A program made the position numbers and the translations under genes. From positions 310,001 to 374,000 of the forward strand of contig JAWKLZ010000002.1 in NCBI GenBank assembly GCA_041392475.1: 64,000 nt of DNA. Direction: 5' to 3'. Origin of the DNA: Chitinophagales bacterium (GTDB taxonomy: Bacteria > Bacteroidota > Bacteroidia > Chitinophagales > UBA2359). Of this stretch, positions 1-8,082 are shown piece by piece. Under the pieces are notes generated by a model. The model was not told the DNA's origin. It did no database searches and saw nothing but the letters and a program-made list of their open reading frames with translations. Position 1 is the first letter of the stretch. Every line of letters begins with the position of its first letter.

Positions 1-414
1 TGGTTTAGCCTTGGAGAGAATGTATTGAAGGTCTTATTTGAAGTTCTCTACGATGCCTCAGGCAGCAAACTCCAACAAAAAGTCTATGACAACAATGTAC
101 TGCTAAGCACTAAAGACTACATTGGAGGCGTTGAATACCAAGACGGCACAATAGAAGCGACTTATCATGCAGAAGGACGCATATTTTTCACTTCCTCTAC
201 CCAATACCGCCACGAATACGCCATCAAAGACCACTTGGGTAATATTCGCTTGTGAGTCAGTGACTTGGGCAATGACGGAATCATAGAAACTTCCTCCGAA
301 ATACTTCAAGAATCGGCAGCAAAAAGACATTCACTACAAAGTGCAACCTTCCTTTTTGTTGCCGCATTTTTTTTAAAAAAAAATAACAGTTGCTGTTCAC
401 CATTCGGAATATGA
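1..414 (+). pseudogene. RHS-repeat core fragment (C-terminal, interrupted)
   Basis: The frame is open from the window edge and reads through YIGGVEYQDG and HEYAIKDHLGNIRL, the hallmark end of the RHS-repeat-associated core domain (polymorphic toxin or wall-associated family). A TGA at 253-255 interrupts it. The same frame continues with SDLGNDGIIE and EILQES, which fit the usual continuation of that domain, and after an unrelated stretch reaches SPFGI, which resembles the normal YxPFG motif. A terminator-like hairpin sits inside that stretch. I read this as the tail of a decayed RHS gene that has lost its toxin end. Alternatively the TGA is a true stop in a short cassette. The 5' part lies outside the window. 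Confidence 0.7.
315..375 (+). terminator. Terminator-like hairpin
   Basis: GGCAGCAAAAAG (315-326) can pair with CTTTTTGTTGCC (352-363), with one G-U pair, and a run of eight T follows. It lies within the eroded RHS tail and would end transcription of the upstream gene. The remaining bases up to 552 hold nothing else recognisable. Confidence 0.6.
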
Positions 415-552
415 TGTTACTAACAGGTAAACAATCAAAATACATTCACCCAAAAGAATGTTTTTGGTGGTTTTGAAGAGTTATGGGTACTTAACTTTTC
501 ACACAAAAGGCAAGTTTATTACCCATTTTTTAACCAAATAATTTTTTGAAAA

Positions 553-1767
553 ATGACACAAGCCGTTCAAGCAAATGCAGCGATTCGAGCTGCTTTCTTA
601 AAAGTGCAAGCAGACAAAAGCCATGCTATACACACTATTCCCATTCATGATGGTGACAAGCTATCACAAAAAGAAGTAGATACCCTTTTCGCTGACCAAA
701 CCCCATTTTTACTGACCAATGTATCAGAAGCAACTAAGGTGCTACTGGGCAAAAAAATCGGAGGAAATACAAAAGGCAAAGCAGATTACCTAATCGTCAA
801 GCCCATCGTATTGGCAGACAAAAGAGTGAAGTACCATACCATAGAATCGGCTAATCAGTTGCCTGTTAAGGCATCGGAAGCTAATGCAATGCAAGGGCAA
901 GAAATGAACATCAAACCTCAAGAAGTTAACGCTCTCCCATTGTCCAATGAAGTGGTATTGAATGCTTTTGCCAGCACCTCTGTCAGGGTATGGGAAACAG
1001 TGGCAGACGACACAGAACTGCCCGCAGGAGAACCTTTACCATGGTCACATACCTATTCTTATGCTTTTTCGCCGTCAGCAAGTCCTGGCGATAATTGGAC
1101 ACCTCCTACAGACGGCACATTGTATGGAGATGTTACCTACGAATTTCAAATTTTAATTAACCAGTCACAAGAAAGCAGTTTTCAATATATTGTAGGAACA
1201 GTGACTGGAGTTTGGAATGCGGATATGTTGAACAATACAGACAAAGAAAAAGGTTGGGGAACAGCCTATTATGATACTATTTTAAATCAGCCCGAAGGCT
1301 TTTTTGATTACAGTTCTTCGCCTGAAAATACCAACAATTCTTCGGAGGTAAGCACTTCTGTAGGTCTTGAGGTAGGCTATCAATCTGCCAGTTTTAACTA
1401 TTCAAAATCTACCACCGAAACCCTCACCGACTGGGCAGTTGTTCAAAATAGTGCCAACAACTGGACCTACTACATGGCAACACCTTATGATGGAAGAACC
1501 ACCTCTTATCCAAAGGACGCATCACATGGTTCGGAGGGCAAGCTCTACGATTGGCCAGACCTCACTACAGCAACCAATGAATGGCAAACCATCTCTACAT
1601 GGAAAAACAATACCTTAGTGATAGGCACTGTAGATATTGATGCTACTTTTCATGTGAAAGCTAATTATATGCGGTCTAATAGTTTGGAATATGCTTGGTG
1701 GTGGGCCTGTGGACACAGTTGGTCTCCGTCCTTCCAAATAAATTTGACAAACGATAGTGTGAGTTAA
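553..1767 (+). CDS. Unrecognised 404-residue protein, possibly beta-pore-forming-toxin-like
   Basis: The ATG at 553 is preceded by an AT-rich leader. There is no signal peptide. Residues 1-125 are mixed and Ala/Lys rich. From about residue 145 the protein is rich in Trp, Tyr, Ser and Thr with alternating polar/aromatic strands (WSHTYSYAF, TYEFQILINQ, ASFNYSKSTTE, NNWTYYMATPYDG), and it ends in a Trp cluster (EYAWWWACGHSW). The Ser/Thr-rich amphipathic strand pair followed by an aromatic segment recalls leukocidin or aerolysin-like beta-barrel toxins, but no diagnostic motif was found, so this is a weak impression. It stands alone between a decayed RHS gene and a broken IPTL-CTERM gene. I do not assign a function. 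Confidence 0.75.
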   Translation: MTQAVQANAAIRAAFLKVQADKSHAIHTIPIHDGDKLSQKEVDTLFADQTPFLLTNVSEATKVLLGKKIGGNTKGKADYLIVKPIVLADKRVKYHTIESANQLPVKASEANAMQGQEMNIKPQEVNALPLSNEVVLNAFASTSVRVWETVADDTELPAGEPLPWSHTYSYAFSPSASPGDNWTPPTDGTLYGDVTYEFQILINQSQESSFQYIVGTVTGVWNADMLNNTDKEKGWGTAYYDTILNQPEGFFDYSSSPENTNNSSEVSTSVGLEVGYQSASFNYSKSTTETLTDWAVVQNSANNWTYYMATPYDGRTTSYPKDASHGSEGKLYDWPDLTTATNEWQTISTWKNNTLVIGTVDIDATFHVKANYMRSNSLEYAWWWACGHSWSPSFQINLTNDSVS

Positions 1768-1821
1768 TGTATAGGTGAACTCCTTTAGAAAACCACAAGT
1801 CGTAAATAACATGAACCTTGT

Positions 1822-1857
1822 AGGATGTTTGAGTGCCTAAAGCTGCTCAAGCATCCT
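1822..1857 (+). terminator. Stem-loop downstream of the 404-residue gene
   Basis: AGGATGTTTGAG (1822-1833) pairs with CTCAAGCATCCT (1846-1857), with one G-U pair. The T-tract after it is weak. It probably ends transcription of the gene stopping at 1767. Confidence 0.5.
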
Positions 1858-1999
1858 GTATTTATCACCATTGCAATACGCTTCTCATATACCTCTTTTT
1901 CTGTGTTTTCACCACATCCATCAATCCCAAAACGAAGTTACCAACGAATGAACACCTAATCTTTAAGTTTTCATTAAAAAAACAAAAACAAATTTTACC

Positions 2000-2503
2000 A
2001 TGCAAAACAATAAAATTACCAAGCCCATTATTTTTTCTCTACTAATGTGTCTATCATTGTTCAGCAACAATTCCTTAATTGCTCAAACCAAAACATGGAC
2101 AGGGGCAAGCGATACGAACTGAGCAAATGCTTCCAATTGGAATCCTACGGGTGTACCTACTACTACAAATGATATTGTCATTTCTAATACCGTAAACAAT
2201 CCTATCCTGCAAAGTGGAACAACTTATCGCTTTGTTGTTAAGAACGAAGATGGTTACAGTGCTATGAGAATATCTACAACTAATGATTATGGTGAAGCAA
2301 GTCGAAGTCTGGTTTTCTCTTCTGGATTTGCTGTCTCCTCTTTTGATCTCGATTTTGAAATCATTACCCAAGATATTACACCACCACCGCCACCTGTTCC
2401 AACTCTTTCTGAATGGGGCTTGATTGTCTTGGCTTTGTTGCTGATGACTTTGGGGACTTTGTATTTGCTGCAGCCCAATTGGAGAGGTCGCTCAGAGGAG
2501 TAA
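2000..2503 (+). pseudogene. IPTL-CTERM exported protein with in-frame TGA
   Basis: ATG at 2000 opens a signal peptide ending near LIAQT. It is followed by TKTWTGASDTN and then a TGA (2120-2122), after which the same frame continues with ANASNWNPTGVPTTTNDIVI. In related repeat domains (WTGA.. followed by W and xxANW) the interrupted position is commonly Trp, so a TGG-to-TGA change is the simplest explanation. The frame then stays open to a proline spacer and VPTLSEWGLIVLALLL, a clear IPTL-CTERM sorting signal: motif, membrane helix and a basic tail. The middle is short for such proteins, suggesting internal loss. IPTL-CTERM anchors are normally processed by an exosortase-type system, which is not seen in this window. 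Confidence 0.75.
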
Positions 2504-2628
2504 TCCTATCTTATTGTATCAACTTGTGTTTTTCAAGGGGGAATAGGTGTATAAAGTTGTGGTAAACTAAAGAAAAAAAATAAACTTTTTATAACTTTAG
2601 TCTACAAAACAATTGGAATTTATTCTTT

Positions 2629-3651
2629 ATGGAACAAGCTCAAAACCTATTGAGAAATCACAATACGTTGATTCAAAAAATATTCAAGGATTGTTGCCTT
2701 CAAGAGAAGGTACATCTCTCAAGGGATACCCAAAAGTTGATATTTCAAAAGCTACATTTATACCTCCAAAAAAACTGGCAGAACGCTTTCACCAAATATG
2801 GTAAATTTCTTTCTGAGAAATCCATCATGGCTGAATTGGTGCGTTTGGGCTGCAAAAAACTGTTTAAAAATAATAACGCTGAAGACATTGAATTCCTTCA
2901 AAATGCACCAGACAAACTGATTTTAAAGTATCAGGGTATTATCAAACACCTCGTTTACAAACAAAAAAATACGGGTAAAACTATGTCTGATGATGAACAA
3001 GCAGACCTGATTGCCAATATACAAGCACAATTGCTCGAAAAAGCAAAAAGCGGGAAGTTGAGTACACAATATGAAGGCAATGCCCTGTTCAGCACTTATT
3101 TTTACACGGTAAGCTATCACTGTATGATAGATGAATGGCGAAAAATTCACCGACACCAATCCAATAATTTGCAAAATCCAAACCTATTGGATATAGGAGG
3201 CACAAAGGCTACAAACTCCAACCAAAACTACCAGCACTTGGTCGAAAACCATTTATTTCGATTCCAAAACATATTGCAGCTATTTCCTCCTCCTGCAAAA
3301 AAACGCTTTGAATTTACCTTAAAAATCAACTATCGAATGACGCTGGTAGCAGCCGATATTTTAAGCCTTTATGCAAAATGCTCCCCGCCTTTACTGACCG
3401 AAATACTTTCCTATTTTGGTAAACAATACCACCAACTCGCTCAATCAAAGCTGTTTAAGCTCATTGGAGATTTTCTGACTGTGTTGGAAAAAAATCCAAA
3501 ACCCGTCAATGTTCCCTCTTTTAGGGTTTGGTTTCAGAACACACTCAATAGCATGAAAAAGACACTTTTTAAAGATTTCTCCAAAGAAGATAAAAAGGCA
3601 ATAGATGCTTACTTTGAGTTTTTGATGTACAAGCATTACAAAAAAGATTAG
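2629..3651 (+). CDS. Divergent sigma-70 family-like protein
   Basis: The protein has 340 residues. Residues about 105-180 (YQGIIKHLVYKQ, DLIANIQAQLLEKA, ALFSTYFYTVSYHCMIDEWRK) follow the pattern of sigma-70 region 2: a core-binding helix, an aromatic melting helix and a basic end. The C-terminal half is helical and contains FRVWFQNTLNSMKKTL; I could not identify a region 4 helix-turn-helix with certainty. The N-terminal 100 residues are unlike normal ECF factors. The next gene starts 22 bases downstream on the same strand, so the two probably form an operon. They converge on the first TPR-CHAT gene. A regulatory link to the CHAT cassettes is inference from position only. Confidence 0.6.
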   Translation: MEQAQNLLRNHNTLIQKIFKDCCLQEKVHLSRDTQKLIFQKLHLYLQKNWQNAFTKYGKFLSEKSIMAELVRLGCKKLFKNNNAEDIEFLQNAPDKLILKYQGIIKHLVYKQKNTGKTMSDDEQADLIANIQAQLLEKAKSGKLSTQYEGNALFSTYFYTVSYHCMIDEWRKIHRHQSNNLQNPNLLDIGGTKATNSNQNYQHLVENHLFRFQNILQLFPPPAKKRFEFTLKINYRMTLVAADILSLYAKCSPPLLTEILSYFGKQYHQLAQSKLFKLIGDFLTVLEKNPKPVNVPSFRVWFQNTLNSMKKTLFKDFSKEDKKAIDAYFEFLMYKHYKKD

Positions 3652-3673
3652 TTACTGATTTAACACTTTAGAA

Positions 3674-4336
3674 ATGAATATCTTAGAAAGAATTTTTGAC
3701 AAAGACAACAGACTCAATTTTGAGGGACGGGTTTTGTATGCAGAAGCCATGCATCTTTCTAAGGTAGCAGACTTACCCAAAAGACTAACTGATTATGTAT
3801 GGCAAGACGATGAAAGTAGGTTGGCGATTGTAGAATTATACGAGTTGTTGGATGCCAAAGAAGTTCAAGAACAACCGCATCAATATTTCAATCAATTTAT
3901 TGACACAAATCTATTCGTATCAATAGACTGGAACAATTTAGATGCTGAATTAGAAAATATTTTACGCACTACACTGAGCAGCCAACACAAGCCTAATCCA
4001 AGAATGGAACGCCGAATGGCACTTAGTTTGAAGACCTCCAATAAACTACTTCAAATAACACAACCTGAAAAGGATGCAATCTGTATCCAACAAATCACCT
4101 TTCAATTTTCTGAGGCGACTTCTCAGCCTTATCGCCTCCTCCTCCAAAATGCAGAAGGAGAAGATATTGAAGAATTTGAAGTTCCTGTCAATAGCCTCCA
4201 ATTTCAAATCTCCATTGAAGACAATGAAAAATACCCTACGGGTTTGTATTATTGGACGCTTTTAGTAGGGAAAACTCCCATTTCTAATCGTCTGTATATA
4301 TGCAATGAAGAAGAAGCAAAGAAGATGCTTTCGTAA
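3674..4336 (+). CDS. Partner of the sigma-like gene, unknown function
   Basis: A 220-residue soluble protein without signal peptide or membrane segment. Residues 1-110 look helical and acidic (NILERIFDKDNRLNFEGRV). The C-terminal part from about residue 135 looks like an all-beta domain (ICIQQITFQFSE, PYRLLLQNAEGE, YPTGLYYWTLLVGKTPISN) that resembles the Ig-like fold of T9SS sorting tails in its last strands but lacks a signal peptide. It is closely coupled to the upstream sigma-like gene. I do not recognise a named family; an anti-sigma or adaptor role would be a guess. Confidence 0.7.
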   Translation: MNILERIFDKDNRLNFEGRVLYAEAMHLSKVADLPKRLTDYVWQDDESRLAIVELYELLDAKEVQEQPHQYFNQFIDTNLFVSIDWNNLDAELENILRTTLSSQHKPNPRMERRMALSLKTSNKLLQITQPEKDAICIQQITFQFSEATSQPYRLLLQNAEGEDIEEFEVPVNSLQFQISIEDNEKYPTGLYYWTLLVGKTPISNRLYICNEEEAKKMLS

Positions 4337-4380
4337 GTATTTAATAGTCAATAAGACTATAAGTACGTATAGCCGATATT

Positions 4381-4449
4381 CAACTCCTAAGGGAGTTGTG
4401 ATAACTTTTTTGTCTTTTTTGATAGAAATATTTGATTCCCAAAGGAATC
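4381..4449. repeat. Pair of short stem-loops between convergent genes
   Basis: CAACTCC-taa-GGGAGTTG (4381-4398) is followed by two T-rich runs, and GATTCC-caaa-GGAATC lies at 4434-4449. The first can act as a terminator for the upstream plus-strand operon. The spacing and sequence of the pair resemble small dispersed palindromes found in many copies in Bacteroidota genomes. A 66-codon minus-strand reading frame across it is judged spurious. Confidence 0.55.
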
Positions 4450-4549
4450 CATTTTATCTGATATTCGTTTATTTTTGAAAGCGAATCAAACTTCCAAGCA
4501 ATAAGCAGCATCCAGATAGATATTAAAACCTGTCCATCCGTAGTACTTA

Positions 4550-7500
4550 TTATCCCCCAACCAAAGCAAAGCCCGCCCAATCCATCGGTTCCATCATTTC
4601 GTCTGCAATCAAGCCCAATTTCGCCTTCCGCAAAGCAGCTGCATAATTCTCTCCCTCCAATATGTATCGAAACAAAGCCTGCGTCAATTGACTCGTGCTA
4701 TCCTGAGGAACTTGGAACAATGAATAAACAATATTCGATGCTCCCGCATACAAAAATCCTCGATTCAATGCCATCATTCCTTCACCCACCTTCAATTCTC
4801 CAACACCACTCTCACAACTACTCAATACTACCAAATCCGCATTGAGATTCAAGTGATAAGTTTCCGAAGCATGCAAAATATAATCGCCTTCCGTCTGCCG
4901 TGAAGCCAAATGAATCCCAGAAAGCGTATTTTTTCCTGCTTCTTGCAAAAAACCATGCGTCGAAATCAAGACATATTTATAGCCTCCAATGTATTCCTGC
5001 AAATTTTGCTTATTCGCTTGGTCGTAAAAAAGCGCAATCGCTTCTTTTCCTTGCTCTTCAAAAAGTTGATAAACTTCTTTCACCTCCAATTCTGTCTCCT
5101 CCAAATCCTGCAATGCCTCCTGTGCATCCCCGGATGACTTCAATATTCGTCTTCTACTGCTGTCCTGTTTTCCACTACTTTTAACCACATAACCTTCTTT
5201 CTTTTCGCTTCCTTCGTTTCCTCTAAAATAAACAGGAGCCAAACCAAAAAAACTATCTATTTGCTCGCTCGTTTGCAACTGTCTTTGGTGATTGTGTAGC
5301 AACAAAGTAGCCGAATAGTGATAGCTGATGTCAAAATCTCGAATCAAATAGGGAAGGTCACTGAAATTTTTTGCATCTGTTATTTGATGTTGATTGAGCA
5401 GCACATCAAAGGGAACATAATACAATTCTCCATGTGGAATAATAATGAGTTTGGAGCTTTCTTGGAGGAAATCCCAAACAGGTTGAAGCAATACATCAAA
5501 GAGTTGGGTAGAAGATTGTATAAATTCATTGACAGAACCCAACTGAATGTCGCCTTGTAGTTTTTCAACAAGATGGGAAAAGTCGGTTGGTTTTTCGACC
5601 GTTGTGATTTGATAATCATTGGAGCTAATGGCGAAGATATAGATGGTTTCTTCGGCAATGTGGTAAGAAAGGATAGCGGATTGTTTTATTGTTGTATTGT
5701 TCTCACTGTTAGTGTTTACATCCCCCTTGCCCCCTTCAAAGGGGGAGTTTGTCCTATTCGTAGCCCACGAATTTATTCGTGGGGAAAGATAATATTGGAG
5801 GTCTTGAACGGAGGCTGTTGAGATGGAGTATTTCAATTGATAGTATTCGGGATAGTCCGCTTCAAATTGTTCTATCAGAGCATCGTATTGTTGTTTTTGT
5901 TTGAAGTATTGGCGTTGAAACTTGGTCAGCAACTCTTCGTCTTTATTACCTCCTAGGGCTTTTTGTTTAGCAATACTTTGGTCTAAATAGTTGAGATCTA
6001 TTTTGAGTTGTTCCTCTTTTTCAAGCAATTCGCTTGGTATATTAGAAGCAGTTTTGGCTTCACTGTCTTTGAGTGTAGAAAGCAACAAAACGGCTTTGGA
6101 TTGTTCGGCAAAATCGAAAGCCAAATTTTTTGCACCTTCAATGGTATAGGGAATATTGGTAAATTCAGGATATTGAGGAATTTCATTCAATTGCTGATAA
6201 GCAGAGGCAGTTGTCAAGGCAATTTCAATAGCTTGATGAAAGATTTTGGCAGTAGTTTCGGCTAAAGTATGTTTTGAGCCTTCTGCTTTGTAACTTTTGC
6301 GTATGTGTGAAACCAAATCAGTAGCAAGTGAGGCGGTAGAAAGAGCTGCTTGCAGGTATTTTAGTTCTTGATTTTGATTCTTATAAATGTGATAAAGGGT
6401 TTTTGCTTTTCCTTCAAAAGCACTTAAAAAGGTATAACCGTCGCTGTATTTTTGAATGGTGGGATTTTCAAAAATATTTTTTTGATTGAAAGAAGAAACG
6501 ACTGCAATTATGGCTTTCTGAAAGGTATGAATAGACCTTTCATAGTCTCCTATGCTAAAATAACAAGTTCCTAGGTTGCGTAATATATGAGCTATTTCAT
6601 ATTGTTTTGCTTCCAAGTCTTCTTTATGTCGAACTAAGGCATTTTTAAAATAAGTAATAGCCAACTTGTATTCTTTTTTATCTATAAAACAAGTTCCCAG
6701 GTTATTCAGACTCATTACTTCATTTTTCTCCTGCCACAAATTCTTTTTGAAAATAGCAAGTGATTTTTGATGATAATCAATAGCCATTTCATAATTTCCT
6801 TTTTTTAGATAGCAATTTCCTAAACCAGCCGAAATTCCTGCTATATAGGGATGTTCCTCCCCGAAGTTTTTTTGGTAAATAGACAGTGCGTCTTCAAAAT
6901 GAGCAATAGCCAACTCATAGTTTCCCATAGCTTCATGGCAAATGCCTAAACCATTAAAATCATTTGCTGTATAAGGATGTTCTTGTCCAAAACTTTTCTT
7001 ACTGATTAACAGTGCTTCTTGAAAATGAGCAATAGCCGATTCATAATCTCCCTTGCCAAAATAGGAGTTACCCAAACCACTCAAAAAAGTTGCTACCTTA
7101 GGATGTGTTTTTCCAAAACTATTTTTATAGATTGTTAAGGCATCTTTAAAGCAGACAATGGCTTTATTATAGTCTTTTTTTCTATTGAAGCAATTGCCCA
7201 AACCATTTAAACTGACTGCAACACGAGGATGTTTAACGCCCAATTTTTTTTTGTAAATAGTCAGCATATCTTGATAGTGAGCGATAGCGATTTCATAATC
7301 TCCTTTTTTTAAATGAATATAAGCCAAGCCGCTTAAACTCTGCGCTACATCAGGATGTTCATCGCCTAATTTTTTTTTATAAATAGTTAAAGCATCTTGA
7401 CAGTAAGCAAGAGCTGCCTCAAATTCATTTTTCATAGCATAACAATTGCCCAGGCTGTAAAAAATTTTTGCAATAGACAGTTGCTCGTCTTTTTTACTTT

Positions 7501-7870
7501 TTTTACAAATCATCAAGGATTCTTGAAAAACTTGAATGGCAAGATGATAATTTCCTTTACCAAAATAGCACCTACCCAAGCTATATAGGATTTGTGACAA
7601 AAGAATATGGAACTTACCTAAGTGCAGACTTCCAATTTCGAAGACTCTTTGCAGATGTTTTATTCCTTTTTCAGATTGATCCAAAAGATGATAAATATAG
7701 CCAATTTCATCATTGGTTTTTACCCAATCTTCCCATACCTCCCATTCCTCATAAATTGCAGTAGCTTGACTATACATCTTCATTGCTTCTTCGAGTTTTT
7801 GTGCTTTGGCAAGCACTTTCCCTTCTTCAAAGTAATTTTTAGCCAGCTTTAGCTCTTTTTGCTTAGACAT
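4550..7870 (-). CDS. TPR-CHAT caspase-like protein 1
   Basis: The protein has 1106 residues and no signal peptide, so it is probably cytoplasmic. Residues about 35-480 hold roughly eleven kinesin-light-chain-type TPRs of 42 residues (for example GDYEIAIAHYQDMLTIYKKK). A helical linker runs to about 690. The C-terminal CHAT domain carries the expected dyad: His about 972 in ISTHGFLQE and Cys about 1019 in LSSCESGVGEL, followed by GASNIVYSLFQVPQ. CHAT peptidases belong to the caspase clan CD and usually cut a partner when the TPR region senses a trigger. The start MSKQKELKLAKNYFEEG matches those of the two paralogues. It is divergent from a secreted lectin gene, with 212 bases between starts. 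In-frame palindromic DNA lies at the TPR/CHAT junction (5721-5784). Confidence 0.93.
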   Translation of the reverse strand: MSKQKELKLAKNYFEEGKVLAKAQKLEEAMKMYSQATAIYEEWEVWEDWVKTNDEIGYIYHLLDQSEKGIKHLQRVFEIGSLHLGKFHILLSQILYSLGRCYFGKGNYHLAIQVFQESLMICKKSKKDEQLSIAKIFYSLGNCYAMKNEFEAALAYCQDALTIYKKKLGDEHPDVAQSLSGLAYIHLKKGDYEIAIAHYQDMLTIYKKKLGVKHPRVAVSLNGLGNCFNRKKDYNKAIVCFKDALTIYKNSFGKTHPKVATFLSGLGNSYFGKGDYESAIAHFQEALLISKKSFGQEHPYTANDFNGLGICHEAMGNYELAIAHFEDALSIYQKNFGEEHPYIAGISAGLGNCYLKKGNYEMAIDYHQKSLAIFKKNLWQEKNEVMSLNNLGTCFIDKKEYKLAITYFKNALVRHKEDLEAKQYEIAHILRNLGTCYFSIGDYERSIHTFQKAIIAVVSSFNQKNIFENPTIQKYSDGYTFLSAFEGKAKTLYHIYKNQNQELKYLQAALSTASLATDLVSHIRKSYKAEGSKHTLAETTAKIFHQAIEIALTTASAYQQLNEIPQYPEFTNIPYTIEGAKNLAFDFAEQSKAVLLLSTLKDSEAKTASNIPSELLEKEEQLKIDLNYLDQSIAKQKALGGNKDEELLTKFQRQYFKQKQQYDALIEQFEADYPEYYQLKYSISTASVQDLQYYLSPRINSWATNRTNSPFEGGKGDVNTNSENNTTIKQSAILSYHIAEETIYIFAISSNDYQITTVEKPTDFSHLVEKLQGDIQLGSVNEFIQSSTQLFDVLLQPVWDFLQESSKLIIIPHGELYYVPFDVLLNQHQITDAKNFSDLPYLIRDFDISYHYSATLLLHNHQRQLQTSEQIDSFFGLAPVYFRGNEGSEKKEGYVVKSSGKQDSSRRRILKSSGDAQEALQDLEETELEVKEVYQLFEEQGKEAIALFYDQANKQNLQEYIGGYKYVLISTHGFLQEAGKNTLSGIHLASRQTEGDYILHASETYHLNLNADLVVLSSCESGVGELKVGEGMMALNRGFLYAGASNIVYSLFQVPQDSTSQLTQALFRYILEGENYAAALRKAKLGLIADEMMEPMDWAGFALVGG
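5721..5784. repeat. Palindromic repeats inserted in frame in TPR-CHAT 1
   Basis: The region contains a C-rich/G-rich arm pair (CCCCCTTGCCCCCTT then AAAGGGGGA, 5722-5746) and a palindrome CCCACGAAT-tt-ATTCGTGGG (5764-5783). They encode the low-complexity segment WATNRTNSPFEGGKGD between the helical linker and the CHAT domain. A related palindrome lies at the same protein position in TPR-CHAT 2, and none in TPR-CHAT 3. They look like small mobile palindromes that landed in a tolerant linker. Confidence 0.6.
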
Positions 7871-7916
7871 AATACATGATTGGTTTAGAGTTATTTACAC
7901 ACTGAAAGGCAAGTAG

Positions 7917-7924
7917 CAAAGTTA
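7917..7924 (-). promoter_or_regulatory. Probable -7 element of TPR-CHAT 1
   Basis: The minus strand reads TAACTTTG, matching the Bacteroidota TAnnTTTG consensus, 47 bases before the start codon. A clear -33 element is not visible; the upstream sequence is an A/T tract. Confidence 0.45.
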
Positions 7925-7983
7925 CTCGAAAATATTTTTTAAAAAAAATCGCCCCCCAATTTTACAAATCAACCATCTCATTT

Positions 7984-8050
7984 CGTCTAACCCGACCGAA
8001 TCAACCAAACACGAAAGGAATTAGCCGAAAATCCTTTAACAGAGTAGGCA
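7984..8050 (+). promoter_or_regulatory. Shared 5' leader element, copy 1
   Basis: It begins CGTCTAACC and ends TTAGCCGAAAATCC, TTTAACAGAGTAGGCA. The same two conserved blocks occur before the other two secreted genes at 12707 and 16459. CTAA can pair with TTAG, GCC with GGC, and CCTTT with AGAGTAGG through a small loop. A C-to-T change in this copy is tolerated as a G-U pair. The element ends 32 bases before the ATG. It could be a structured RNA leader or a protein-binding site; I do not recognise a known riboswitch class. Confidence 0.55.
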
Positions 8051-8082
8051 ACGTTTAATCATTAACTTAATTTTTTTTTCCG

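Noticed and set aside
1833..2045. 70-codon plus-strand ORF before the IPTL-CTERM gene
   Set aside because: It overlaps a stem-loop and the signal peptide of the next gene in another frame, and has no recognisable features.
1..2503. TGA read as Trp (alternative genetic code) because two frames continue through TGA
   Set aside because: Several intact genes here end in TGA at the family's normal length (for example 22664-22666 and 29330-29332), so TGA is a stop.
4380..4580. 66-codon minus-strand ORF downstream of TPR-CHAT 1
   Set aside because: Its sequence is mostly the two palindromes and their spacer; no start context or family.
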